Below, piece by piece: positions 25,990-33,279 of a DNA stretch of 64,000 nt. A program made the translations under genes and the position numbers. The stretch spans positions 56,258-120,257 of the IMG/VR virus record IMGVR_UViG_3300021440_000015; one strand, written 5' to 3'. The stretch is from a virus. The notes under the pieces are model-generated. The model saw nothing but the letters and a program-made list of their open reading frames with translations. It ran no database searches and was not told where the DNA came from. Position 1 is the first letter of the stretch, and each line of letters opens with the position of its first letter.

Positions 25990-26763
25990 ATGGGACAAAT
26001 CAAATTTACATCTACCAGGCTTGAGGGCACTGGTAAAAAAGGGTTATTGAAACCTGACAGTGCAGGATACTATACACTGCCTGTAGGTGGTCTTAACGTG
26101 TTTAATAGCGTAGGTCAGTTCTATACAGCAGATGGTGCTAAGAAGTTGTTTGAGGCTAGTAGCATCTTTATGCGTAGAGTTAAGTCAGGATGTCTTAAAG
26201 GTGAATCAGGTCATCCTAAGAGATCACCTGGTATGTCTATGGATGACTACCTGAACAGGATACTGACTATTGAAGAAACCAATGTGGTCTGTCACTTTTC
26301 TGAGATTTGGCTAGATGAAGATTTCGGAAGAAGAAATCCTAAGTTTAACAACAAAGATTTGATAGCTATTATGGCTAGAGTGAAGCCAGCTGGTCCTCAT
26401 GCTGCATCTTTGGAAGCTTCTTTAAATAATCCTGAAGAAGAAGTTTGCTTCTCTATCAGAGCTTTAACCAGAGACTTTATGTTTAAAGGTACGACCCATC
26501 GCGTACTTGAACAAATCGTAACTTGGGATAACGTGGTGGAACCAGGCTTATCCTTAGCTAAGAAAACATACAGTCCTGTATTAGAGTGCATGGCTGAACA
26601 GGAAGTTAAAGTAAGTCAGCTTGAGAAATTAGCTACAAGCATGGGTTCTTTAGTAGCTACTGAATCTTCTCTGGCTTTGGCTAAAGAAGCTTATGAGGCT
26701 GTTAGGAACACAAACCCTTCTGGTCTTAAAGTAGTTACTCTTCCAACGTTTTCTCGTTGGTGA
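25990..26763 (+). CDS. prohead core protease (T4 gp21-like), 257 aa
   Basis: Head-maturation serine protease that trims capsid and inner-body proteins after scaffold assembly. ATG 25990 follows GAGGCAGGC and fits the family N-terminus; the open frame to its left has no good start. The family motifs are present: GESGHPKR (catalytic His, about residue 75) and CFSIRAL (catalytic Ser, about residue 155). Position downstream of the RNAP/virion genes matches phiKZ gp175. By family knowledge it should cleave after small-residue-x-Glu sites. It ends with TFSRW and a terminator follows. Confidence 0.85.
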   Translation: MGQIKFTSTRLEGTGKKGLLKPDSAGYYTLPVGGLNVFNSVGQFYTADGAKKLFEASSIFMRRVKSGCLKGESGHPKRSPGMSMDDYLNRILTIEETNVVCHFSEIWLDEDFGRRNPKFNNKDLIAIMARVKPAGPHAASLEASLNNPEEEVCFSIRALTRDFMFKGTTHRVLEQIVTWDNVVEPGLSLAKKTYSPVLECMAEQEVKVSQLEKLATSMGSLVATESSLALAKEAYEAVRNTNPSGLKVVTLPTFSRW

Positions 26764-26772
26764 TAAACATCT

Positions 26773-26810
26773 ATCTATACACCCGAGCCATATAGGCCGG
26801 GTGTATAGAT
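26773..26810 (+). terminator. terminator hairpin after protease
   Basis: ATCTATACACCCG pairs with CGGGTGTATAGAT around an 11-12-nt loop. Confidence 0.75.
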
Positions 26811-26839
26811 ATATCTGCTTATAAATAAATACAGTCACA

Positions 26840-26855
26840 TATATTTTATTTGAGC
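26840..26855 (+). promoter_or_regulatory. early-type phage promoter with structured leader
   Basis: TATATTTTATTTGAGC preceded by ACAGTCACA. The leader starts GAGCTATCGCTGTGGTTTAA, can pair GCTG with CAGC just before the Shine-Dalgarno, and ends AAGGAGATAATC before ATG 26912. GAGCTATCGCTGT is shared exactly with the module at 27947. Confidence 0.8.
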
Positions 26856-26911
26856 TATCGCTGTGGTTTAATGGATCTGTTCTGATCTGACTCTCAGCTA
26901 AGGAGATAATC

Positions 26912-27205
26912 ATGAGGGATGTGATGAAACATCTCATCCACCCGACTTTGTCGGCGTGGGTCTTCGGTCTCGTCCGAGAGGATGAGACCGTACTCGCCTT
27001 TGGGTGGGTTGACGACACGGGTGCGAAGACCCGTGTAGGCTCCATCACACGAGAGTGTGATGGAGAGGGCTTCATTGTCCTCACCATGAGTGGTGAGGAA
27101 GCCCGGCCGTCCAGCCAGAACGAACTGTTCTGGTTTCTGTGGGCGCTTGACGCCCACGGCGGGGACATGGACAAAGCCACGATCTGGATGCACAGTCGTG
27201 GCTAA
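26912..27205 (+). CDS. small protein (97 aa) encoded by a string of perfect RNA hairpins
   Basis: Strong Shine-Dalgarno and ATG 26912. The protein is soluble, Trp-rich and acidic (AWVFGLVREDETVLAFGWVDD, later NELFWFLWALDA), with no recognised family. The GC content is clearly higher than its neighbours. The coding sequence folds into at least nine successive stem-loops: 26917/26939, 26942/26954, 26965/26990 (11 bp, GAGA loop), 27015/27036 (8 bp), 27040/27065 (11 bp, GAGA loop), 27067/27104 with an inner 8-bp stem, 27115/27133 (7 bp), 27139/27157 (7 bp) and 27175/27203 (8 bp), then the terminator. Codon choice has been bent to the RNA fold. It may act as protein, RNA or both. Confidence 0.75.
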   Translation: MRDVMKHLIHPTLSAWVFGLVREDETVLAFGWVDDTGAKTRVGSITRECDGEGFIVLTMSGEEARPSSQNELFWFLWALDAHGGDMDKATIWMHSRG

Positions 27206-27240
27206 AAAGATACCAGGGAAATCCCTGGTATCTTTTTTTT
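27204..27240 (+). terminator. intrinsic terminator
   Basis: AAAAAGATACCAGGGA, loop AAT, the complement, then nine or more T residues. Confidence 0.9.
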
Positions 27241-27284
27241 TGTTTTAAATATCTATTTATGTATGTAGATTTTTTTTGGGCATA

Positions 27285-27300
27285 TTTACTTAAACTGAAC
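27285..27300 (+). promoter_or_regulatory. possible early-type promoter (variant)
   Basis: TTTACTTAAACTGAAC resembles the variant at 59366, with the start codon of the next gene 28 bases on and AGAAAGGA as ribosome binding site. Weaker match than others. Confidence 0.4.
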
Positions 27301-27327
27301 AAACTTCAGAACCCAGAAAGGACACAA

Positions 27328-27921
27328 ATGTTTATCGAAATCAAAAAAGAAATAGCTGCTAAGTATAGCCAGCATTGGGAATTGCTAGATCCAGCACATC
27401 GCCAATCTCATTTTGATATGGTTTTTAATAACGGACTGATCATATCAAAAAGACTCAACATCGACATTCGACCTGAAGAAATATTGGCAGTGGCTTATTT
27501 TCACGATCTGTTTACTTGGTCTAGGTCAAATCACCATTTTCTGTCGGAGACTTTTATACGCACTACAAAGTGTAGTATTGTGCAGTCACTTTGCGACACT
27601 TCTGAAAGTATAGAAAGAGTAGCTTTAGCGTGTCGTGAACACAGGGCGTCGTAGACTGGTTCCTACAGTGGGGATTTAAGTATTGTAATGTCAGCTGCTG
27701 ATAGAGATATACCTAAGACAGCGTCTGAGTTACTAAACAGATCTGTACTGTATACAAAAACCCATAATCCTGAAATGAGCGCTGCTGAAGTAAGAGATAC
27801 TGCTATAACCCACATCAAGGAAAAATATGGAAGAAATGGCTATGCTAGAATACCTGAAATTCATAAAAGAAGCTATGTAAATGAGTATGAAGTTCTGTAT
27901 AAAGAAATAGATCTTTTATAA
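27328..27921 (+). pseudogene. HD-domain phosphohydrolase-like gene interrupted by an in-frame amber codon
   Basis: The reading frame from ATG 27328 runs to 27921 except for one TAG at 27652-27654. The first part holds the HD pattern: an early His (HFDMVFNNGLIISKRL), the HD doublet in LAVAYFHDLF and following histidines. The second part supplies the expected last Asp (SIVMSAADRDIPKT). So the stop separates the metal ligands of one domain, and Tyr to amber (TAC or TAT to TAG) by one substitution explains it. Either the gene is inactivated and yields a 108-aa fragment, with an ATG at 27688 possibly making a second one, or the amber is read through. HD enzymes hydrolyse (d)NTPs, cyclic nucleotides or phosphoesters; the substrate here is unknown. 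Confidence 0.7.
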
Positions 27922-27946
27922 GTTCTTGTAAAATATTTCAGTCACG

Positions 27947-27962
27947 TATATTCTATTTGAGC
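27947..27962 (+). promoter_or_regulatory. early-type phage promoter with structured leader
   Basis: TATATTCTATTTGAGC preceded by TTGTAAAATATTTCAGTCACG, an upstream part shared with the modules at 55569 and 58954. In the leader GTCG pairs with CGAC and the flanking TAGT with ACTA, just before AAGGAGATACTC and ATG 28018. Confidence 0.8.
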
Positions 27963-28017
27963 TATCGCTGTAGTTTAAGTCGTTCTTTCTGCGACACTAT
28001 CAGTTAAGGAGATACTC

Positions 28018-28506
28018 ATGATCAAATTAAACGGCATTTTGGCTGTGTCCAATGGCGTGAACCTGTCTGGCGTTGAAGGTATAGTGGGGTCTAATAGCCT
28101 GTGTCGGTACAAGCTGGTGCGTAGTAAATACTTGCCCGTATTCGTTGTCATCACAGACTTTATTTGCGATGATGATCCTGCTGAGATAATAGCCGCTATT
28201 GACAGCGGCAAGTTTGATTTCAAACCTTTGAGGACATTCAAAGGGTATGATGCTATACCAGAACTTCGGAAAAGTCTGATCGATAAGATCAAGCAAGAAG
28301 AAGCAGAGAAACGCTTCGAGGAAAAAGTCGCTCTGATTGGTTTGTCAGCTGAAGAGCTGCAACAGCTGAAAACGGTGGACTGGTATCATGATTATACTGA
28401 TGACGGTGCAGTCTGGCGTTCAGCAGAAGCTCGTCATAAAGAGGTTAAATCTTCAGTCGGAGAATGGAAGTATAACGAGTATCGAAACGCGGTACTTGAC
28501 AAGTAA
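28018..28506 (+). CDS. hypothetical early protein (162 aa)
   Basis: Unknown function. It has a strong Shine-Dalgarno and its own promoter and terminator. The N-terminal 60 residues are beta-rich (GILAVSNGVNLSGV, YLPVFVVITDFICDDD). A helical, charged region follows (about 85-120: KIKQEEAEKRFEEKVALIGL). The C-terminus is Trp/Tyr-containing. The mRNA has several short perfect hairpins (for example GCCGCT/AGCGGC, CCTTTGA/TTCAAAGG and GGTAT/ATACC between 28190 and 28265), though far fewer than the gene at 26912. Confidence 0.75.
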   Translation: MIKLNGILAVSNGVNLSGVEGIVGSNSLCRYKLVRSKYLPVFVVITDFICDDDPAEIIAAIDSGKFDFKPLRTFKGYDAIPELRKSLIDKIKQEEAEKRFEEKVALIGLSAEELQQLKTVDWYHDYTDDGAVWRSAEARHKEVKSSVGEWKYNEYRNAVLDK

Positions 28507-28540
28507 AATAAACCCTGGCTTCGGCTGGGGTTTATTTTTT
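28506..28540 (+). terminator. intrinsic terminator
   Basis: AAATAAACCC...GGGTTTATTT with a TTCGG-containing loop, then a T-tract. Confidence 0.85.
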
Positions 28541-28600
28541 ATTCAGAACCCTATTCTTTATGGCTGGTTTTAAACGGCCTTTGTAGAGTAAGTTAGCTAC

Positions 28601-28616
28601 TTAAACTTTACTTGAC
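28601..28616 (+). promoter_or_regulatory. early-type phage promoter (TTGAC variant)
   Basis: TTAAACTTTACTTGAC, matching 42162 and 59366. The leader contains CACTTTTGCAAAAGTTG, an ACTTTTGCAAAAGT palindrome, and ends in AAGGAATTAAA before ATG 28673. Confidence 0.7.
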
Positions 28617-28672
28617 TATATCAGTCACTTTTGCAAAAGTTGTATTTCAACCCAACCATTTAAGGAATTAAA

Positions 28673-29146
28673 ATGTCTGAATCCAAACTCAAAGAACGCG
28701 TGTTGTCTCTGGCGACACAAATCGAAGCCAGCATTAAGCTGGATAAAGCGACTGGCATCGGCACCAGTGAAGGTGACGTGTATGGCAGCAACTTGCCCGA
28801 AGGTATTACCATGGAGACCGTGAAGACGGTCAACGGTTATGACGCTGACTACGTCGCAGCTGGTACCTACGCCTTCGGTAGACTCTCTGTCGAAGCCATG
28901 AAGAAGAACAAGGGTCTGGAGAAGACCTCTGTTGAGCTCGACATGGGTGTCAACAAAATGACAGTGGCATTTGACCGCACCAAAGAGTACACTAACTCTT
29001 TGGCAAAAGAAGGCGAACCAAACAAGATCACCAAGTTCGGCGTTGCTACAACCACCTTCGAGGTGCGTGGTGGTAAGAACTCTGGTGAGCTGAAGAAAGC
29101 TCGTCAGGAGCTGAATTCATTGGCGCAGGAAGCCTTTGGTAAGTAA
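28673..29146 (+). CDS. probably abundant conserved protein of unknown function (157 aa)
   Basis: No recognised family. The protein is soluble with a helical N-terminus (KLKERVLSLATQIEASIKL), a beta-rich middle (SVELDMGVNKMTVAFDRT) and a basic helical C-terminus. Codon use is biased (many GGT, CTG, AAC, ACC), as in highly expressed phage genes such as the sheath and PhuZ, and differs from the AT-rich genes upstream. The mRNA carries perfect hairpins such as CCAAAGAGT/ACTCTTTGG at 28980-29003. It lies alone in a promoter-terminator cassette next to the tail tube gene. An abundant early or structural accessory protein is plausible. Confidence 0.75.
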   Translation: MSESKLKERVLSLATQIEASIKLDKATGIGTSEGDVYGSNLPEGITMETVKTVNGYDADYVAAGTYAFGRLSVEAMKKNKGLEKTSVELDMGVNKMTVAFDRTKEYTNSLAKEGEPNKITKFGVATTTFEVRGGKNSGELKKARQELNSLAQEAFGK

Positions 29147-29148
29147 TC

Positions 29149-29180
29149 AAGATACCAGACTTCGGTCTGGTATTTTTTTT
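29149..29180 (+). terminator. intrinsic terminator with UUCG tetraloop
   Basis: GATACCAGAC-TTCG-GTCTGGTATTTTTTTT. Confidence 0.95.
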
Positions 29181-29190
29181 CAGGAAAAAT

Positions 29191-29228
29191 CCACTCCCCT
29201 CTAGACCCGAAGGTCTAGAGGGGAGTGG
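29191..29228 (-). terminator. long terminator hairpin of the tail tube gene
   Basis: CCACTCCCCTCTAGACC pairs perfectly with its complement over 17 bp around a four-base loop. On the minus strand it follows the tube gene and is followed by ATTTTT. Confidence 0.85.
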
Positions 29229-29241
29229 TCCTAGCTGAGGA

Positions 29242-30105
29242 TTAGGAAATGATAGCAGACTTGCTCAGATCATCAGTACCCTTGAAGTAACCTTCAGAAG
29301 TTTCACTGATGTTGGAATCCATCTTCTGAATGAAGGAAGGACGCAGATATGGGTTAGCGTTAGTCAGATTGATCTTATCAAGGATCGACTGAGCAAACTT
29401 GTTGGTACCCAAGTTGAACTGAGAGATACCAGTGAAAGGAATTGTCAAAGTCAATGTTTCACTTGCAGCAGTCAGATCGCGCTTGCCTTCAATAGCACCA
29501 GTTTCCTTAGGGAACATGTTCGTGGTAACCCACGACTTGACCACGCGACGATGCGTAGGATCTGGTTCAAAGAACAAGCAGCTTGCAGAATACCAGTCAG
29601 GCAGCATGTCGGTAGGGCGTTCACCACCCAAAGTACCCACCATGGCATACTTGGTATCAGGATCCATCAAACCGTAGGTGATCCAGTTATACAGGAAAGT
29701 CTGGATAGGCATACCAGCTTTTTCCATAAACGTGAATGAAGGTTCGGTACGAGCGCGAGTAACGTTAGTCACTTCGTCTTGCATCTCACCAGCGCCACCC
29801 ACAGGATGCGGATCCGTTTCAACAGTAAGAGCACCGTTGAAACCTTCAATAGAACGCGCATGCAGTTCAAACAAAGACTTCAGGGTATCTACCCATTTCT
29901 GTGGCTCAGGCATCAGTTGGAAGAACCGTGGCGATTCCAATAGAATGCAAACCAGATTACGACGAACGTAAGCTTGGTTACTGACCCACTCGGTTAAGTT
30001 AGGCGCCCAGCCAAACTGACCACCGTGAACCGGATCCAGCATGTACTGATTGGCATTCTTACCGAAGGCTTTTTGATCAAGCAAAGCTTCTGTAATACGA
30101 GACAT
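29242..30105 (-). CDS. tail tube protein (287 aa)
   Basis: The inner tube of the contractile tail, through which DNA is ejected. The call rests on position directly downstream of the sheath gene, length in the range of phiKZ-family tube proteins, high-expression codon use and a beta-rich composition with a long central sheet region (SFTFMEKAGMPIQTFLYNWI, ASETLTLTIPFTGISQFNLG). AGGAG precedes the ATG. It shares orientation with the sheath, with a hairpin between them that could set their ratio. Order matches phiKZ gp29-gp30. Confidence 0.8.
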   Translation of the reverse strand: MSRITEALLDQKAFGKNANQYMLDPVHGGQFGWAPNLTEWVSNQAYVRRNLVCILLESPRFFQLMPEPQKWVDTLKSLFELHARSIEGFNGALTVETDPHPVGGAGEMQDEVTNVTRARTEPSFTFMEKAGMPIQTFLYNWITYGLMDPDTKYAMVGTLGGERPTDMLPDWYSASCLFFEPDPTHRRVVKSWVTTNMFPKETGAIEGKRDLTAASETLTLTIPFTGISQFNLGTNKFAQSILDKINLTNANPYLRPSFIQKMDSNISETSEGYFKGTDDLSKSAIIS

Positions 30106-30131
30106 ATTTTAACTCCTGTTTTTTGTTCAGA

Positions 30132-30157
30132 GAGGGAGAGTGTTTAAGCTCTCCCTC
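30132..30157. other. intergenic hairpin between sheath and tube genes
   Basis: GAGGGAGAG pairs with CTCTCCCTC. On the minus strand the bases after it are A-rich, not T-rich, so this is more likely a processing or mRNA-stability element than a terminator. Confidence 0.6.
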
Positions 30158-30168
30158 ATGGTCATGGA

Positions 30169-32253
30169 TCAGGCCGCAGGCAAATCGCTGATGCGATAAG
30201 CTTGGACATAGGTAGTCATGACAGTCTTCATGGATGGAGCGTACAGCTTGATAGGCAGAGTCCAAGAGAACCCGCGAACCTCATCCATGTCGGTGAACAA
30301 CGCATCGGGTTGGATCACAAACCGTCCGTCAAATTTACCCTGTACCCGTGCAGTCACAGCGTCGTTAACACGAGAAGCCAGCTGGGTGTTGGTCAAGTGA
30401 CTCACGCCAGTAAACTGACGCCATACGCTGTTGGCAACTTTGTTCAGCTGTGCACAAGCCATAGCCGTGAAGTAGCTATTCAGCACAGAAGTGTCATTGT
30501 CATAAACAGTCTTCAGCGCAGGGAAGAAGTACGATTTACGATCATAAGTCAGAACCCAGTTCAGACCCACATCCCAGAAACGATTCCGAACAGAAGCAGG
30601 CACCCAGGTGATATTGATATCAGTGAAGTTATCAATAACAGAACCAGGCGCTCCATCAAAATGGAAACCATTCTTCCAACGACCGTCGGCAGCGCCCATG
30701 TACTTAGCAGACTTGATCAACACCTCACCAGTCATAGGCAAGCGATCGGTGTACTGACTGTTACGCAGAACACCAGAACAACCCATGATCATACCACGAG
30801 ACACAGGAGTGCCGAAGTAATCAGATTCAGGATACATCTGCATGTGAGTACGCAAAGCAATAGCCACAGATTGTTCTTCGGACTGAGTCAGCGCACGTTC
30901 GCCAGCGGTATGTGTACCAACAGCAACAAACGTATCCTTACGGACAGCCATGATAGAGCAAAGATCTTTCTTAGTCTGAAGTGGGAATCCAGAGTCATAG
31001 ACAATAGATTCAACATGGTAAGCCAGATCCATCAACTCATCGTTGGGGTTCAGATACCGAAGAGCTTCAGCAGAAGTCAGAGCTGCGTGTACTGTGTTGT
31101 TCATTGTGCCGTCAGAACCACCTTTGGCATAGACGTTAGTTACTTCAGACAAACGAGTCGAAGTAGTGTCGTCAATGAAAGTGAAGCTGTGGTATTTCAC
31201 GTTCTGGCTGGAAACACCAGATACAATATTGAACAGATGTTTGTCTGCTGTATTAGCTGTGAAATCACTGAATCCGTCAATATGAGCCACTTCAGCAGCG
31301 TGGAATTGACCCAACAACAGTTCTAAGTTAGCCTGATAAACATGAAGCTTACCGAAGTTACCAAACAGCTTAGGATAACGTGCGTCAGTCAGGTTCTGAT
31401 AGCTATTCAGGAAGACTTCTGTCAGATTCATAGACCGATCGGTCAGTGGATCAATAACATTTTCCTTCAGAGTAACCATCAAACGTTGTTCACCAAACAA
31501 CGTAGGCACCACAGCAGCAGAAGATTGCGCATCAACACGCTCAACCACAGAGATGTAATATGGATAAGCTTTCTCAGCCACCATCATCTTGTTAGGCATA
31601 GCCGACACTGTTTTAACAGTAGGCGCCCACAGACGCAGACCAGAGTTATTACCCCATTCGCCTTCGCTGGAGACTTCCAGTTCAAACATAGGGTAACGCT
31701 GAGACTGCACACCAGCCGTCACATCAATCTGATCACCAGCAGAAATAGCAGCCAAACCAAATTGAGTAGTTTGATCTGCAACAGTAGTGCGGTTAGTGAA
31801 AACCCATTTTACTTTGTGACCAGTGGTGGTACCGATCACTTCAGGTTGGTTCAACGCATCCAAATAAATAGAACCATCGGAATTCCGACGATACAAATCT
31901 ACGGTGGTGGGAAGAACGTCAAGCCATGCGATGATGTTAGACTTAGGACCCATATCTGTTGGGAACAGACGCTGGATCATGCAGGCATTACCCTGAGCAT
32001 TAGCTAAGTTAGCAAAAACCGTCTGGTGATTAGAGAATTTACCTCTGTAATCAAAAGACGCAGAACCGAAAAGACGGTCGCGTTCAGCTCCAGAACAAAG
32101 TTGCGGAGCCTTGGGTCCCTTCTGGGTAAACAGGTAGAACTTTGGTAGATGTTGTGGAATTGCTTCCGGTACCCGAGGGGGCTGACGAGTGCTCAAGTCT
32201 TGAGTGCCGTACTCCACCACCATCGGTGCTGCATTGACAATTTGATTTGCCAT
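30169..32253 (-). CDS. contractile tail sheath protein (694 aa)
   Basis: Forms the outer sheath whose contraction drives the tube through the envelope. The N-terminus (MANQIVNAAPMVVEYGTQD), the length near 700 residues and the pairing with the tube gene match phiKZ gp29-type sheaths. The C-terminal part contains a segment (RNRFWDVGLNWVLTYDRKSY through LPIKLYAPSMKTVMTTYVQA) consistent with the conserved sheath C-terminal domain. A strong Shine-Dalgarno (GAAGAGGAAATT) and optimal codons indicate very high late expression. Confidence 0.88.
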   Translation of the reverse strand: MANQIVNAAPMVVEYGTQDLSTRQPPRVPEAIPQHLPKFYLFTQKGPKAPQLCSGAERDRLFGSASFDYRGKFSNHQTVFANLANAQGNACMIQRLFPTDMGPKSNIIAWLDVLPTTVDLYRRNSDGSIYLDALNQPEVIGTTTGHKVKWVFTNRTTVADQTTQFGLAAISAGDQIDVTAGVQSQRYPMFELEVSSEGEWGNNSGLRLWAPTVKTVSAMPNKMMVAEKAYPYYISVVERVDAQSSAAVVPTLFGEQRLMVTLKENVIDPLTDRSMNLTEVFLNSYQNLTDARYPKLFGNFGKLHVYQANLELLLGQFHAAEVAHIDGFSDFTANTADKHLFNIVSGVSSQNVKYHSFTFIDDTTSTRLSEVTNVYAKGGSDGTMNNTVHAALTSAEALRYLNPNDELMDLAYHVESIVYDSGFPLQTKKDLCSIMAVRKDTFVAVGTHTAGERALTQSEEQSVAIALRTHMQMYPESDYFGTPVSRGMIMGCSGVLRNSQYTDRLPMTGEVLIKSAKYMGAADGRWKNGFHFDGAPGSVIDNFTDINITWVPASVRNRFWDVGLNWVLTYDRKSYFFPALKTVYDNDTSVLNSYFTAMACAQLNKVANSVWRQFTGVSHLTNTQLASRVNDAVTARVQGKFDGRFVIQPDALFTDMDEVRGFSWTLPIKLYAPSMKTVMTTYVQAYRISDLPAA

Positions 32254-32300
32254 AATTTCCTCTTCAGCTAGGTTTCCTAAAAAATCACAAAGGTTTCGTC

Positions 32301-33278
32301 ATGTCGATATACAAAGATGCTTACATGACTTCGATCGGATCGATGTATCCAACACGACAACTCGAAGTCTCCATCAAAGAAGCCCTAATCAAAGATCCAG
32401 GTCTTCAAGACGAAAGTCTAGGTCTTGTCGATAACGGAGAGTATCGAGCTGTTTTCATCACCGGAAAATTTTCAAGTGAAGTCGACATACCGCTATTCAC
32501 TCATCCGATAACCATAAATAATTTCCAAGGAAAAAATTTTTTGGTAACGGATTTGAGACTGTTTCTCGGTAAATGGTCTTGGGACACTAAGATAGAAGAT
32601 CTTGTTAAAAATAGAACTGACTTTAACTTTGCAAAAAGCAGAGCTATGTTGAACCTCATTTGGTTAAATGAAGGTCCATCAGTTCTCAAGAATAACATGG
32701 CTTTTTCAGCAAGTGTTTTTTCCTCTGTTGTCAGTGAAACAATCAGCAGAGCTTTTGCTCTCGACTTTAACGATCTTATCACTATCGGTGTTCTTGCAGA
32801 GATATATTACTATAGCCTCTTTTTAGAAACCGAAAGTTTGTCAGATGACGACAAACAGAAAATTGTTGTCCATATTATCAGATCAGGTAAAATTAAGGCT
32901 GATTACATATATGACATTTTGGACAGAATAGAACCCATGAAGGATTTATCAGGTTTCTGTCTGAATGTCGGCAAGGTTGTTCAAAACGTTAGATTGAATA
33001 AATTTAACTCGGCTATTTTACTTAGCATTCTATCTAATAGTTGGTACGGCATAAATGCTAAAGAAATCATCAGTGTTTCTTTAGAACACCCGCCTACATG
33101 GACAGCTCTGGTTTACACAGCCCTTTCTGAAAAAACTTTTAAAACAAGTGCTATTTTTAAAGCAGCCGAAAGATTAGGCAAACGAGGCGTGGCAGATCAA
33201 TTTATGTTGACTTACGCGTCTGTTGTTAAAAATCATACTTTAGCTGTAGAAAAGTTAGCAATACGGGACTTTGAATAA
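32301..33278 (+). CDS. virion-associated protein of unknown function (325 aa)
   Basis: Starts divergently from the sheath gene, 47 bp away. The protein is mostly helical, with an N-terminal beta region (GEYRAVFITGKFSSEVDIPLF). No membrane or signal segment. The gene ends one base before the next ATG, so it is coupled to the 863-aa protein. In phiKZ relatives the genes beside the sheath encode tail components, which makes that the likeliest role; no motif proves it. Confidence 0.75.
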   Translation: MSIYKDAYMTSIGSMYPTRQLEVSIKEALIKDPGLQDESLGLVDNGEYRAVFITGKFSSEVDIPLFTHPITINNFQGKNFLVTDLRLFLGKWSWDTKIEDLVKNRTDFNFAKSRAMLNLIWLNEGPSVLKNNMAFSASVFSSVVSETISRAFALDFNDLITIGVLAEIYYYSLFLETESLSDDDKQKIVVHIIRSGKIKADYIYDILDRIEPMKDLSGFCLNVGKVVQNVRLNKFNSAILLSILSNSWYGINAKEIISVSLEHPPTWTALVYTALSEKTFKTSAIFKAAERLGKRGVADQFMLTYASVVKNHTLAVEKLAIRDFE

Positions 33279-33279
33279 A

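Noticed and set aside
30202-31326. 374-codon open frame on the plus strand
   Set aside because: It lies entirely opposite the tail sheath gene, lacks a ribosome binding site, and its protein is low-complexity His/Thr/Ser-rich, as expected for the reverse of a well-expressed gene.
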